Of a stretch of DNA of 64,000 nucleotides, positions 8,081 through 18,300 are shown one piece after another. Where the stretch lies: positions 1,550,001 to 1,614,000 of the forward strand of contig OW818690.1 in assembly GCA_942493315.1 (NCBI GenBank), written 5' to 3'. The stretch comes from UBA5429 sp942493315. Its GTDB lineage: Bacteria > Bacteroidota > Bacteroidia > Bacteroidales > WCHB1-69. The notes under the pieces are model-generated. The model ran no database searches and was not told the origin of the DNA. It saw only the letters and a list, made by a program, of their open reading frames with translations. A program made the translations under genes and the position numbers. Numbering within the stretch: the stretch's first letter is position 1; every line of letters begins with the position of its first letter.

Positions 8081-10213
8081 ATGAAAAAAATTGTATTTAT
8101 TGCGCTATTCTGTGCTTTTAGTTTGAGTGTGTTTTCACAATGGTTAATGACCAATCCTTCACCGACAAATCTCAATCTGCAGAATATTTGTATGGTGAAT
8201 GATCAAACAGGCTACGCAGTGGGATATGGATTTTCCATTTTTAAAACGGTAAATGGTGGAACAAACTGGTCCAATTGTTACCAAAATATTCAAATTACAG
8301 ACAATGGAAATTTATATGATGTGGACTTTTTAAATGAAACTACGGGATTAGCTGTAGGTGAAAATGGCGTTATTTTAAAAACTACAGATGGTGGATTAAA
8401 TTGGACACTGAGTCAACAGGATGCAGACTTTTCATTTAGTGGGGTATCTATCATAAATGCTCAAAGTGCAATCATTGTTGGTTCTGATGAACATTATCTT
8501 TATGGGTGAGTTATACTTAAAACAACAGATGGTGGAACAAATTGGACCTCTACCATGACAGATCAAAATTTGAATGCAGTTTATTTTCCTTCCGCAACTG
8601 TTGGTTATACTGTTGGAAGAGCAGGCACCATTTTTAAAACCACTGATGCAGGAGCAAATTGGACAGAATTAACATCCGGTTATAATGGCTATATTTTTGA
8701 TTTGGTTTTTGTTTCCGAGACTACTGGTTACGTTGTTGGAGAATCAGGAATAATCCGTAAAACAACAGATGGTGGTTCATCCTGGCAAACTGTGTCTCCC
8801 AATTCAAGTAAAACCTTATATGGGATCGATGTAAATCCATCCGGAGGGCTAACTGCCATTGGCGAAAATGGAGTTAAACTATATTCTTCAGATAATGGGG
8901 CAAATTGGAGTGTTCAGGGAGGAACCCCTGATCTTCCATTTTTAGCAGGGATATCCTCTACAGCAAGCAAAACCATTGCGGTAGGTCAGAATGGTGCCAT
9001 GTTGAAAACCGAAAATTATATTGCATGGCAAAATTTACAAATTGGCCCATTGTTTCATATTTACGCGGCCTGTTCTCCCTCACCCGGAAAATTGTTTGCA
9101 GTTGCATCATCATCAACATCAGCAGGTAAAATACTTGAATCTTCAGATACAGGAAATACATGGGTTAGTAGGGAAATAGGTTCGATGTATGCTTTAGATC
9201 TTGATTTTCTGAATAATTCCACCGGTTATGCTGTTGGAATGCAAGGAGTTATTTATAAAACTGTCAATGGAGGACTGCTATGGGAAACTCAAGCGTCCAA
9301 TACCATAAGATGGCTCTATGGCGTTGATTTTGTGAACGAAAATGTGGGAGTTGCGGTAGGTGAATGGGGCGAAGTAGTAAAAACAACCAATGGTGGAGCA
9401 ACCTGGACTATTTGTAACTCCACTACATTAGCAGATTTGAGAGATGTTTACTGTAAAACAGATCAAGTTTGGTTCGCAGTTGGTGAAGCAGGTAGAATTA
9501 TTAAAACAACTGATGCAGGGACAACCTGGACAGATGTGACCAGCAATACGGAACTTCTATTGGTTGCTATCCATTTTGTGAATGAAAATATCGGATTTAT
9601 GTTGAACTCTTCCGGGGGAATTATCAAAACAACGGATGGTGGAAACACATGGACAAGTGTATTAGCAGCTGAAAATGTTTTTGGCGATTATTTTACAGAT
9701 CTTTATTTTGAAACAGAATTAATAGGATATAAAATCGGACAGGCCGGAACTGTTAAAAAAACGCTTGATGGGGGTCTCACATGGGGAACACAATCATTTC
9801 CTACCGTTCAAAATTTAAATCGGATCATCCCTGTTGACAATAAAGTATTAATTGTTGGTAATGGAGGCACAGTAGCCTTTACCTCTAACGGTGGGGGAAC
9901 AATAGTAGGTATTCAAAATTACAATAATGCACTTACTCTGAATCTTAAAGTAACGAATCTATATCCAAATCCAACGCATCAAGATGTCTGTTTAGAGTAT
10001 GCGCTTTCCACAAATGCTCAAATGATCATTTCTTTATATGATTTCAAGGGAAACTTGATCTCAGTGCTTCAAAATCAATCACAGGAAGCCGGAACATCTC
10101 AGGAAACCTTTTCCTTGGATCATCTTTCCAATGGACTCTATTTTTTCAAAATCGAAGCCATTACCGGTAATAATGTAAGAAGTTATACTCAGAAAGTTGT
10201 TGTAATCCAATAA
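8081..10213 (+). pseudogene. YCF48/BNR-like repeat protein with T9SS sorting domain, interrupted by an in-frame TGA
   Basis: One frame runs from the signal peptide (MKKIVFIALFCAFSLSVFSQ) to the C-terminal sorting domain (LYPNPTHQDVCLEYAL...GLYFFKIEA) with a single stop, TGA at 8507-8509. The repeat unit VGENGVILKTTDGGLNWT occurs over ten times. The stop falls inside such a unit (YLYG-stop-VILKTTDGGTNW) where Gly is usual, so GGA to TGA is the simplest explanation. These repeats form BNR/YCF48-like propellers; such proteins are exported by T9SS and their targets are mostly unknown. Without readthrough the product is 142 residues, with no sorting domain. Sequencing error cannot be excluded. Confidence 0.85.
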
Positions 10214-10227
10214 CTAAAACTTTGATA

Positions 10228-10362
10228 ATTCCATTAGCACATTATCACAATTCCAAATTAGCTTATTATCACATTAGCTTATTAGCTTATTATCACATTA
10301 GCTTATTAGCTTATTATCACATTTCTAAATTAGCTTATTATCACATTAGCTTATTAGCAAAT
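10228..10362. repeat. Tandem AGCTTATT/TATCACATT intergenic repeat
   Basis: AT-rich words TTAGCTTATTAGC and TTATCACATTAGC alternate, with a 24-bp spacing between two TCACATTAGC occurrences (10269, 10293). It follows the YCF48-like gene stop. No coding content is seen. Confidence 0.8.
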
Positions 10363-10366
10363 TAAT

Positions 10367-10640
10367 CAGGGCATTCCCCTTTGGCTGCGCTCAACCAGAT
10401 TCATAACTAATCGAAAACGAGTCGCGTCGCTTGCCAAAGGGTCGGTCTCCGGCCCATACTCCTCGTTTCACAGCCAAGTGGTGCATCGGCCGTGCAGGAG
10501 CTCCTTCGTCGCTCTGCACGTCACGTGCACCACTAAGCTGTTCAACTTGCGGGGTATCTGGCCTCCGCCCTAATGCATTTTTGTTTCATGGCGTCAGCGT
10601 TTCGATACGAAGCGTCGACACCATTGGCTATTCGATAAAT
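10367..10640 (+). other. GC-rich, strongly foldable intergenic segment (possible structured RNA or dispersed repeat)
   Basis: An island clearly richer in G+C than its surroundings. It contains a long nested hairpin: GTGGTGCA at 10478-10485 pairs with TGCACCAC at 10526-10533, and inside it CGTGCA (10491-10496) with TGCACG (10515-10520) and GAGC (10498-10501) with GCTC (10511-10514). A second hairpin is built on GCGTTTCG/CGAAGC near 10608-10626. The opening GGGCATTCCCCTTTGGCTGC and the later GGGTCGGTCTCCGGCCC remind me of intergenic repeats in other Bacteroidota, but that is from memory only. A 79-codon open frame at 10431 looks accidental. Confidence 0.45.
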
Positions 10641-10745
10641 ACTATAGGTTATTTGAAATCTGCCAATTAGTTTAACCAATTGTTTTTGAGTTTTAAAATA
10701 GTATCAATTTTTAAATTAGAGAATTAGAAATTCAAAAAGTATTGA

Positions 10746-13700
10746 TTACAATTTTATAATTTTCTTGCCGAAAGATCCAAAATTTGTGTTAAGTTTAACA
10801 AAATATATGCCACTCGCAAATTCAGACAAATTAACAATTAATGATTGAGGAGGATTATTGTACTTGTATAAAATATCTCCCAATGAATTAACAATTTCAA
10901 TACTTTCAATAATATAAATATCATTATTTAGTTTTATTTCAATGAAATTATATGTTGGATTCGGTACAATAGTGATAAAATCAGGAACATGATTTTCTGT
11001 AATGCCTGAAACTAAAGTTGAAAATTGAATAGATTCAGAAAAAGGACTTTCGTTATCACCACAGGTTGATTGTATTTTAGCTAAGTATATGGAATTAGGA
11101 ATTAAATTAGTAATAGTATAAAAAGTGTCAGTTACTGTAATGTTTATCCAGGTTGTGTCTGTATTTTTTTTGTATAATAGATTCCACTGGGATATATTTT
11201 CTGGATTATTCCAAAATACTTGAGCCGAATTTGACGTAATTGAACTGTTTAATACATTCAAATCAGTCGGTTTTTTGCATTTTGTTAAAAAATATAAATT
11301 AGAAGACAAAACGCTTGTTTCAACTGAACAAATTGTTCTAACTCTTACTTGATATGAATGGTTTGGTATTAAATCATATATTACATAAAAATTTTCAGAA
11401 GTAGTATCAATAATCCATTCAGTATCATTTATTGACTTATAACTTATTTCATAGTAATTAGAATTAAAAGCATGTGTCCAGGTTAAAGTTGCAGTGGTAT
11501 CCAATAAATTTGAATCAATAATTTGAATATTTGAAGGTGGTGAGCAATCCTGAAGCGTTGTAAATGAAATGACTGGACTATTTCCACTCATTCCTGATGT
11601 ATCACATAGAGCTCTGATTCTTACCTGATAAGTTTCATTCTGATCTAAATTAGATAAATGATAATTATTTCCAATAAGATTAACAATTGATGTCCAATTG
11701 TTCTCAGTAAATTTTTTATAATCTAAAATAAATGAATTGTTTGTTGCATCAGCTTGCCATGTTACATCTGCTTCAGTATATAAGATATTAGAAACGGAAA
11801 CATTAGAAGGGGAAGAACATAAATATTTAATTTTAATATTATCTACAAAAATATTATTTCCATATTTTGAAATGGCTTTAAAAATAAAACATCGAGGTCC
11901 AATAATCCCTTCAGGGATATAAAATTCGTTTAAATACCAATTATTAACACTATTTTGTCTGGGAACAAAACCAATAGAATCAGCACCATTTAATGATGGG
12001 ATAGAATTAGAGAAAATGGCAAGACCTTCTCCAACGTACTGTGTAGCTGTAAATCCGTTATCCTTGTATTGATAAAATGAGATCAGAATTTGAGAACCAT
12101 TACATTCAATTAAAGGTGAAAATAAAACTGCGTATCCCCCGGTTGTTATATTATAACTATTAAATTGTAACATTTTACTTCCACTTTGAGGGGTGCAAGT
12201 AGGGTAAGTTCCACTAGATACAACAGTAAAACCAGTATTACCATCAAAATTATTGTACGTACTTGTCCAACAAGATGAATTTTCAAAATTATATTCGAAA
12301 TTTTCCTCAACAGGAAGTTCAGAATAAGAACAAAATGTTTTAAAACTTAATTTATTTGACCAGACACTTGTGTCTGATGCCGAACAAAATGCTCTAACAT
12401 AAAAATCATACTCTGTTGCAGAAGATAATCCGTTTAAAGTAATTGAATCAGTTTGAATAAATTGGCTGATTCCATTTCCGGGAATAAATCCTGAGGGACC
12501 ATATTGTACTTCCCATGATAAGGGATTAGAATTATTGTAAGAATCCCATTTTAAATCACAAGAATGATCTGTATGAAAATCAGAAACTAAAGAGATTGGA
12601 GAAGTACAATCGGGTATAGGTTCCCATGCAATCTCATCGATATAGATGCTTTGGTTTGAAATACCACCTCCTTTAAATGCAAGATAATTGGCATTTAATC
12701 CAGTTGGAGGGATGAAATAATAATTGTAAAAGTTATTTGATCTTAACGGGATATTTTGAATACTTATAAAAGTATCAACATTATTAATTTTAATAATATA
12801 CCCAATATTTAAAACTTGAACATGGAAAAAGTTAGAATTGGGTCTCATTTTAATCCTTAATTGATTTGTTCCATTTCCAAGATTAGAAATTTTTGGTAAA
12901 ATAATTCCATAATTGCTATTCGAGTTCATATTCAAGCAATGAGAAGTAGTATAACTATTTGTATCGATCACTTGTGATAAAGTATTATTTTTATAATTCC
13001 CCCAACAGGTCGGTAATGAGCTAACAGGAGTGGAATCAAAATCCTCAAAAAAAGAGGTTACTGATATACATTCAGTACTAAAATATTGTATTCCAGTATA
13101 GTTTGAAGTATCACCAGGTGCACAAATGGATCTGATTTTATATTGATAATTACTATTCGGCAATAATCCTGTTAAAACGAGTGATAATGTTGTATCTTGA
13201 TATGCATAAGACCAAGTAGAATCAGAAATCAATTTATAAGCAATCTGAACAGGTTTATTGGTTATATAATGGATCCAAGATATTGTAGCTTCATTATGTA
13301 AGATATTAGTAGCATTTAATGATAAGGGAGCCCAACAGGAAGAATCAATACAAGTAATAGATATATCATACCCAGCGCTTGTTGAACTTATATTCGCTTG
13401 ATTAAAAATAATGGTTATGGGTCCAAAATGTGACATAATTGGATTAGTTGAGCTAAGGGTTGGAAATAGATTTACTCCAGTAGCAGAAGTCCCACTATAA
13501 ATTTCTACTGATGATAAAAATCCAATAGTATAAGAACCAGTCAATGCAATTTTACTGTTTGGAGAAGAAGGATAGACTATTAAAGTTCCACTTATTGTGT
13601 GATTTGCATAAGGTCCACCATTATCAAAATATCTTAACTGACAAGACGTAATCGTTTGAGTCCCTGATTGAGTAAAAACCCAGCCTGGCGCACAAATTTT

Positions 13701-15176
13701 TTGAGAAGACCATGCACTGGTATCTCCAGATTGAAGGGATCGGACTCTAAAACCTAATATTTGACCAAAAGGTAAACCAGTGATTTGGAATGGATTGCTT
13801 GTAATGTTACTCAATATTGTTTCATTTCCAGGTAAAGATCCAAAAGGAGCATATTCAATTTCCCAATCAGTCGCTGTTCCCGTTTCCAACCAACTTAAAG
13901 TTAGTGAATTCGAATTTATATTTGAAATTATCAGAGAAGTGGGGGAAGGACATGTGATTGAACCTTTCACTATTGATATTTTGTCAATCAAATGTGTTTC
14001 TGACATTAAAGATACTGTTTTAAATATTACATATAAAAAAGTATCAGCCGGGACAACTGCACTATATTCAAAAAACTTAGAACCAGAAACTACAGGAACA
14101 CTGTTTGAATTTAATGGAATTTGTTGAATCAAAACAGCTCCTGTTAGACTAGGAGTACTATTACAGTAAATTTGAATATGTCCCGGTTGATTATTTGCTG
14201 TAGAGCGATAATACAAATACCTAATTTGATCTCCAGTTTCTAAATTATTAATTCGAGGAGTTATTACATATCCTGAACTATTTGTTCCATAGTTAGCTCC
14301 ATTGTATTTTAAAACAAGGTTTTGGGTGGGATTTGCTATATAGGGTGCTTCATTATTGTAATTATTAACAGCAAAATACATTCTATTAGAATCGGAAAAT
14401 GTAAAACATGTTATTGAATCAGAAAAATCTTCGTAAAATGGAAGATTTACTGCAAAAGGACATAATGTTGAAACATAGAATCTATTCCACCCCGAATAGA
14501 CATTATTACAATTGGTTCTTATTCTAATTTCATATTTTGTTAGATACATAAGATTGCTAAGAGTAATGTTACTGTCTGAAATATTTGATATTGAATTCCA
14601 TGTAGATTCTGTCACAGATTTGTATTCCAGGTCAACTATATTTGAGGCACAATTGCTCCAGTTTAAATGTATTGCATCCTCTTCAGCTAGATATGATACA
14701 ATTTTAGGTGCTCTACAACCTGAAACACATGTTACTGTTAAATTAAAACCACTTGAACTATTTGAATTTCCTGAATTACCTTGGTGTTTTATTGTAACTG
14801 GACCTGAATTTGATCTAAACAGAACTATATTGCCATACCATCCGGAAAATGTCCCTAATACAGTGCCTTCTATACCAACACCGTCATAAAAGATAAGCTT
14901 ATCATTGTAATTAAGATAGGAACTTCCTGAAATTTGTAATAATGCACATGTGTCCGAAGGGTATATAGTTACAATACTATTTGTCCCTGAAGGATAACCT
15001 GATGTGGGTCCACCAATATCATAAATTTTGGCATTGCATGTGGTAAAGGAGGAGATACCTTGCGGTACAAAAAGTGTATCTATACCAGGTAATGATGATA
15101 ATTGTGCAAAAATTGGATTAGAACTAGTTAAAACTAAGCATAACCAAAAGAGTAAGGATTTATTTGAAAATTTCAT
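10746..15176 (-). CDS. Giant secreted CUB/fibronectin type III protein with T9SS sorting domain
   Basis: 1476 residues from the ATG at 15176, which opens a signal peptide ending PIFAQ; the frame is open upstream, but the -7 box at 15217-15224 supports this start. Two CUB-like domains are visible (IYDIGGPTSGYPSGTNSI near residue 40 and RYFDNGGPYANHTISGTL near 520). Several fibronectin type III units follow (LTWTHAFNSNYYEISYK, YQVRVRTICS, YLAKIQSTCG). Between them sit jelly-roll-like segments starting LPFYEDFSD, FFEDFDST and LPVEENFEY. The end is a sorting domain (IVPNPTYNFIEIKL, SGIYFVKLNT). Expected on the cell surface or released; probably adhesion or carbohydrate/protein binding, but no catalytic motif is seen. 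Transcribed away from the FISUMP gene. Confidence 0.88.
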   Translation of the reverse strand: MKFSNKSLLFWLCLVLTSSNPIFAQLSSLPGIDTLFVPQGISSFTTCNAKIYDIGGPTSGYPSGTNSIVTIYPSDTCALLQISGSSYLNYNDKLIFYDGVGIEGTVLGTFSGWYGNIVLFRSNSGPVTIKHQGNSGNSNSSSGFNLTVTCVSGCRAPKIVSYLAEEDAIHLNWSNCASNIVDLEYKSVTESTWNSISNISDSNITLSNLMYLTKYEIRIRTNCNNVYSGWNRFYVSTLCPFAVNLPFYEDFSDSITCFTFSDSNRMYFAVNNYNNEAPYIANPTQNLVLKYNGANYGTNSSGYVITPRINNLETGDQIRYLYYRSTANNQPGHIQIYCNSTPSLTGAVLIQQIPLNSNSVPVVSGSKFFEYSAVVPADTFLYVIFKTVSLMSETHLIDKISIVKGSITCPSPTSLIISNINSNSLTLSWLETGTATDWEIEYAPFGSLPGNETILSNITSNPFQITGLPFGQILGFRVRSLQSGDTSAWSSQKICAPGWVFTQSGTQTITSCQLRYFDNGGPYANHTISGTLIVYPSSPNSKIALTGSYTIGFLSSVEIYSGTSATGVNLFPTLSSTNPIMSHFGPITIIFNQANISSTSAGYDISITCIDSSCWAPLSLNATNILHNEATISWIHYITNKPVQIAYKLISDSTWSYAYQDTTLSLVLTGLLPNSNYQYKIRSICAPGDTSNYTGIQYFSTECISVTSFFEDFDSTPVSSLPTCWGNYKNNTLSQVIDTNSYTTSHCLNMNSNSNYGIILPKISNLGNGTNQLRIKMRPNSNFFHVQVLNIGYIIKINNVDTFISIQNIPLRSNNFYNYYFIPPTGLNANYLAFKGGGISNQSIYIDEIAWEPIPDCTSPISLVSDFHTDHSCDLKWDSYNNSNPLSWEVQYGPSGFIPGNGISQFIQTDSITLNGLSSATEYDFYVRAFCSASDTSVWSNKLSFKTFCSYSELPVEENFEYNFENSSCWTSTYNNFDGNTGFTVVSSGTYPTCTPQSGSKMLQFNSYNITTGGYAVLFSPLIECNGSQILISFYQYKDNGFTATQYVGEGLAIFSNSIPSLNGADSIGFVPRQNSVNNWYLNEFYIPEGIIGPRCFIFKAISKYGNNIFVDNIKIKYLCSSPSNVSVSNILYTEADVTWQADATNNSFILDYKKFTENNWTSIVNLIGNNYHLSNLDQNETYQVRIRALCDTSGMSGNSPVISFTTLQDCSPPSNIQIIDSNLLDTTATLTWTHAFNSNYYEISYKSINDTEWIIDTTSENFYVIYDLIPNHSYQVRVRTICSVETSVLSSNLYFLTKCKKPTDLNVLNSSITSNSAQVFWNNPENISQWNLLYKKNTDTTWINITVTDTFYTITNLIPNSIYLAKIQSTCGDNESPFSESIQFSTLVSGITENHVPDFITIVPNPTYNFIEIKLNNDIYIIESIEIVNSLGDILYKYNNPPQSLIVNLSEFASGIYFVKLNTNFGSFGKKIIKL

Positions 15177-15216
15177 AAATTGGATTTTAAAAGATTCTCC
15201 ATAATTAATTAACGCG

Positions 15217-15224
15217 CAAAAATA
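15217..15224 (-). promoter_or_regulatory. -7 box for the CUB/Fn3 gene
   Basis: Minus-strand TATTTTTG, 41 nt before the ATG at 15176. It lies back to back with the plus-strand box at 15266. Confidence 0.55.
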
Positions 15225-15265
15225 AGGTTTTTTTAATAAAGTGAGATTACTTAAAGAAAAAATAA

Positions 15266-15273
15266 TATTTTTG
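15266..15273 (+). promoter_or_regulatory. -7 box for the FISUMP gene
   Basis: TATTTTTG, 69 nt before the ATG at 15342. The 41-bp gap between the two divergent boxes could allow joint regulation. Confidence 0.55.
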
Positions 15274-15341
15274 TAAAAAATAAGAAGATCCAAATGGGGT
15301 CTGTTATTTTTACTTATTACAATAAAAAAACACATACATAA

Positions 15342-18300
15342 ATGAACAATTATTTTTCAATTTCAAACCCATCTGCTATTAAATGGATTATTTGTTTGTT
15401 TTTTTCTCTTTTTATGCATGATTTATATGCACAGAATCAGGAAGATACCGTTTTTATTCATCTCCATGAATCCATTGATTTTTATCCAATAACAGAAATT
15501 GATAGTATTACCTTTCAAAATGAAGGGTCTAATTCTACAGACTCAATGTTGATCTGGAATAATAATTTAGTGATGATCAAATATCTTTTATCTGAAATAG
15601 ATAGTATTTCGTTTTTATATAATCCAACACTATATTTTCCTTTAATAAAATTTTGTAATGGTGTTCCCATGGTTTTCGATTTAAGAGATCAAAACACATA
15701 TAAAACGGTAAAAATTGGAAATCAGTGCTGGTTAAGAGAAAATTTAAGATATTTACCCCAAGTATTTCCCTCCAATTTAATTTCAATTTCTGAGGAAAGA
15801 TATTATGTTTATGATTATAATGGAGATTCTGTTATCGGAGCAATCGAGAATCCCAATTATTCAAAATTTGGGGTTTTGTATAATTTAAAATCTGCCAATT
15901 CAGCATGTCCCAAAGGTTGGAAACTTCCATCAAATGACGATTGGGACACATTGCAAAATTATTTATTATCTCATAATTACAATTATGATTCGTCATTAAA
16001 TGGGAATAAAATTGCCAAAGCATTATCAGGTTCATTTTCTCAATCTATTAGTGGATTATGGTATAACTCGTCAGTAATTGGCGCTCCAGGAAATGTTGAT
16101 TATGAATGGATGAGAAATCTTTCAGGCTTATCGATCCTTCCCGGAGGGTTTATGACAAATTACGGTTTTAATAATATTTATAAAGAGGGGAGCTTTTGGA
16201 GTAATTCAGGTTCAATTTCAACTATTGAAAATTCAAGGTCTCTTCAATTTAACTTTAATGGATTTAATAGTGAGTTTGTTAATAAGTATTATGGACTATC
16301 AGTCCGCTGTATTGCATTGCCAGTTCTTGTTCAAACTGATAGTGTTTCTTTTCTATCTAGTTATATCGCAAAACTTAATGCAACATTACATATTGGAGCA
16401 GTATCTGTGATGGAAAAAGGATTTTTTTGGAAAGAATCAACATCAAACAATTACAATCAAATCGTGATTCAAGATGATAAGTTCTCACACACTTTGTCTA
16501 ATTTAGATTCTTCAACTACATACCATTATTATGCTTATGCAATAACCATTAATGATACAATTTTTGGAGATACTTTATCATTTACTACTTATAATTATCC
16601 CGTTTGTCCGGGTATGCCGACTATTACCGATTCCAGAGATAGTTCAGTCTATAAAACCGTATGGATAGTTGATCAATGTTGGTTAAAAGAAAACTTAAGA
16701 TATTTGCCTTCTGTTTCTGACCAAACCTACTCAACTACTATTCCAAAATATTATGTTTATAACTATATCGGTACAAATGTTCAGGCTGCCAAGTTAACTA
16801 ATGAATATATAACTTATGGGGTTCTGTATAATCGTATTGCAATAATGAATGGTGAATTAAGTTCTAACGGTATTCCAAGTGGAGTAAAAGGAGTTTGTCC
16901 AATAGGGTGGCATCTTCCTAGCGAAAGTGAATTTAATCATCTTATCTTTAACGTCGGGGGAGCTTCTATAGCAGGGTCAAACATGAAAAGCACCTATTTA
17001 TGGAATAACAATGGAAATGGGAATAATAGTAGCCATTTTACAGCTCTACCTGCAGGGATAAAAATGAATAGTAATTTTTTCGATATTGGAAATGCCGCTT
17101 ATTTTTGGTCTTGCACTCAATGGACTTCCAATCAGTCCAAAAGATATTTTTATATTAGTGCCAATACAAATATCAGTAACATGTCTTTGAATGATAGTTA
17201 TGGATTATCTATCAGATGTATAAGAAATGAATTAAAATTAATGATTGATTCCATTACTCAAATTACTTCAAATAGTGCAAGGATTTTTGCAACTGTTAAT
17301 CCAGGATACGATTCTGTTATTAGTAGAGGTATTTACTATAAGAAAATAAATGAAAATCAATGGAGTATGAAGGCTACCAATGCAATGAGTTTTGATACAC
17401 TATTAAATAACCTTTCTCCAAATACTAGCTACCAAGTTGTTAGTTTTTGTTTAGATGTTTCAGGTTTGAATACAAGTGATACGGTACAATTTACAACACT
17501 TCACTTATATCCTTCGCCAAAGGAACCTAAACTAATAAAATCTTATCATAATCGTGCCATGTTACAATTTGATAATTTAACAGGAACATTACCCATATCT
17601 TCTCAATTTTACAGATATAAGCATGTTGATAGTGTTATCTGGAATATCTTTTCTTATTCAGCTTTATCATATATAGATACAATATACTCATTAATATCAG
17701 GGGGTTATTATGAAATTGAAAATGGGATCATTTCACTAAATGACACAATTTATAGTTCAAAGCTGAAATTTGTTACATCTTTAAATGCACCTTGTCCAGG
17801 ATATGAAACAATATTGGATTTAAGAGATAGCAATTTTTATGAAACAGTTTTTATTAATGGTACTTGTTGGTTTAGAGAAAATTTGAGATATATCCCGTCA
17901 GTAGTTCCATCAACATTATATTCCAACTATATCCCATACTATTTTGTATATGGATATAATGGAACAAATCTTACAGCTGCAAAAAATACGAGCAATTATA
18001 AAACTTATGGAACTTTATACAATTATAATGCGGCTACTAACGGAGGTTATGGTTGGAGCTTAACTCCAAGTTTACTTCAAGGGGTGTGTCCAGATGGGTG
18101 GTTTCTTCCTTCTGCCGAAGAATGGAAAGTATTACTAACATATCTTAATTCTGACGGAAGATATCAAATTCCAAACTTGTCTGGTGAGAATATTGCAAAA
18201 TCAATGATCTCTTCAGAGATCCAAAATAATGGAGGATTATGGGAATACTCATCAGTAGAAGGATCACCTGGGAATGATGATTTTTCGTATAAAAGAAATT

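Noticed and set aside
8081..10213. Reassigned TGA codon (alternative genetic code)
   Set aside because: TGA is used as a normal terminator elsewhere (for example after gmk and the 55897 lipoprotein), and only one internal TGA is seen in long genes.
10431..10670. 79-codon open frame in the GC-rich segment
   Set aside because: It lies within strong hairpins; Arg/Ser/Pro-rich low-quality sequence with no promoter or ribosome site.
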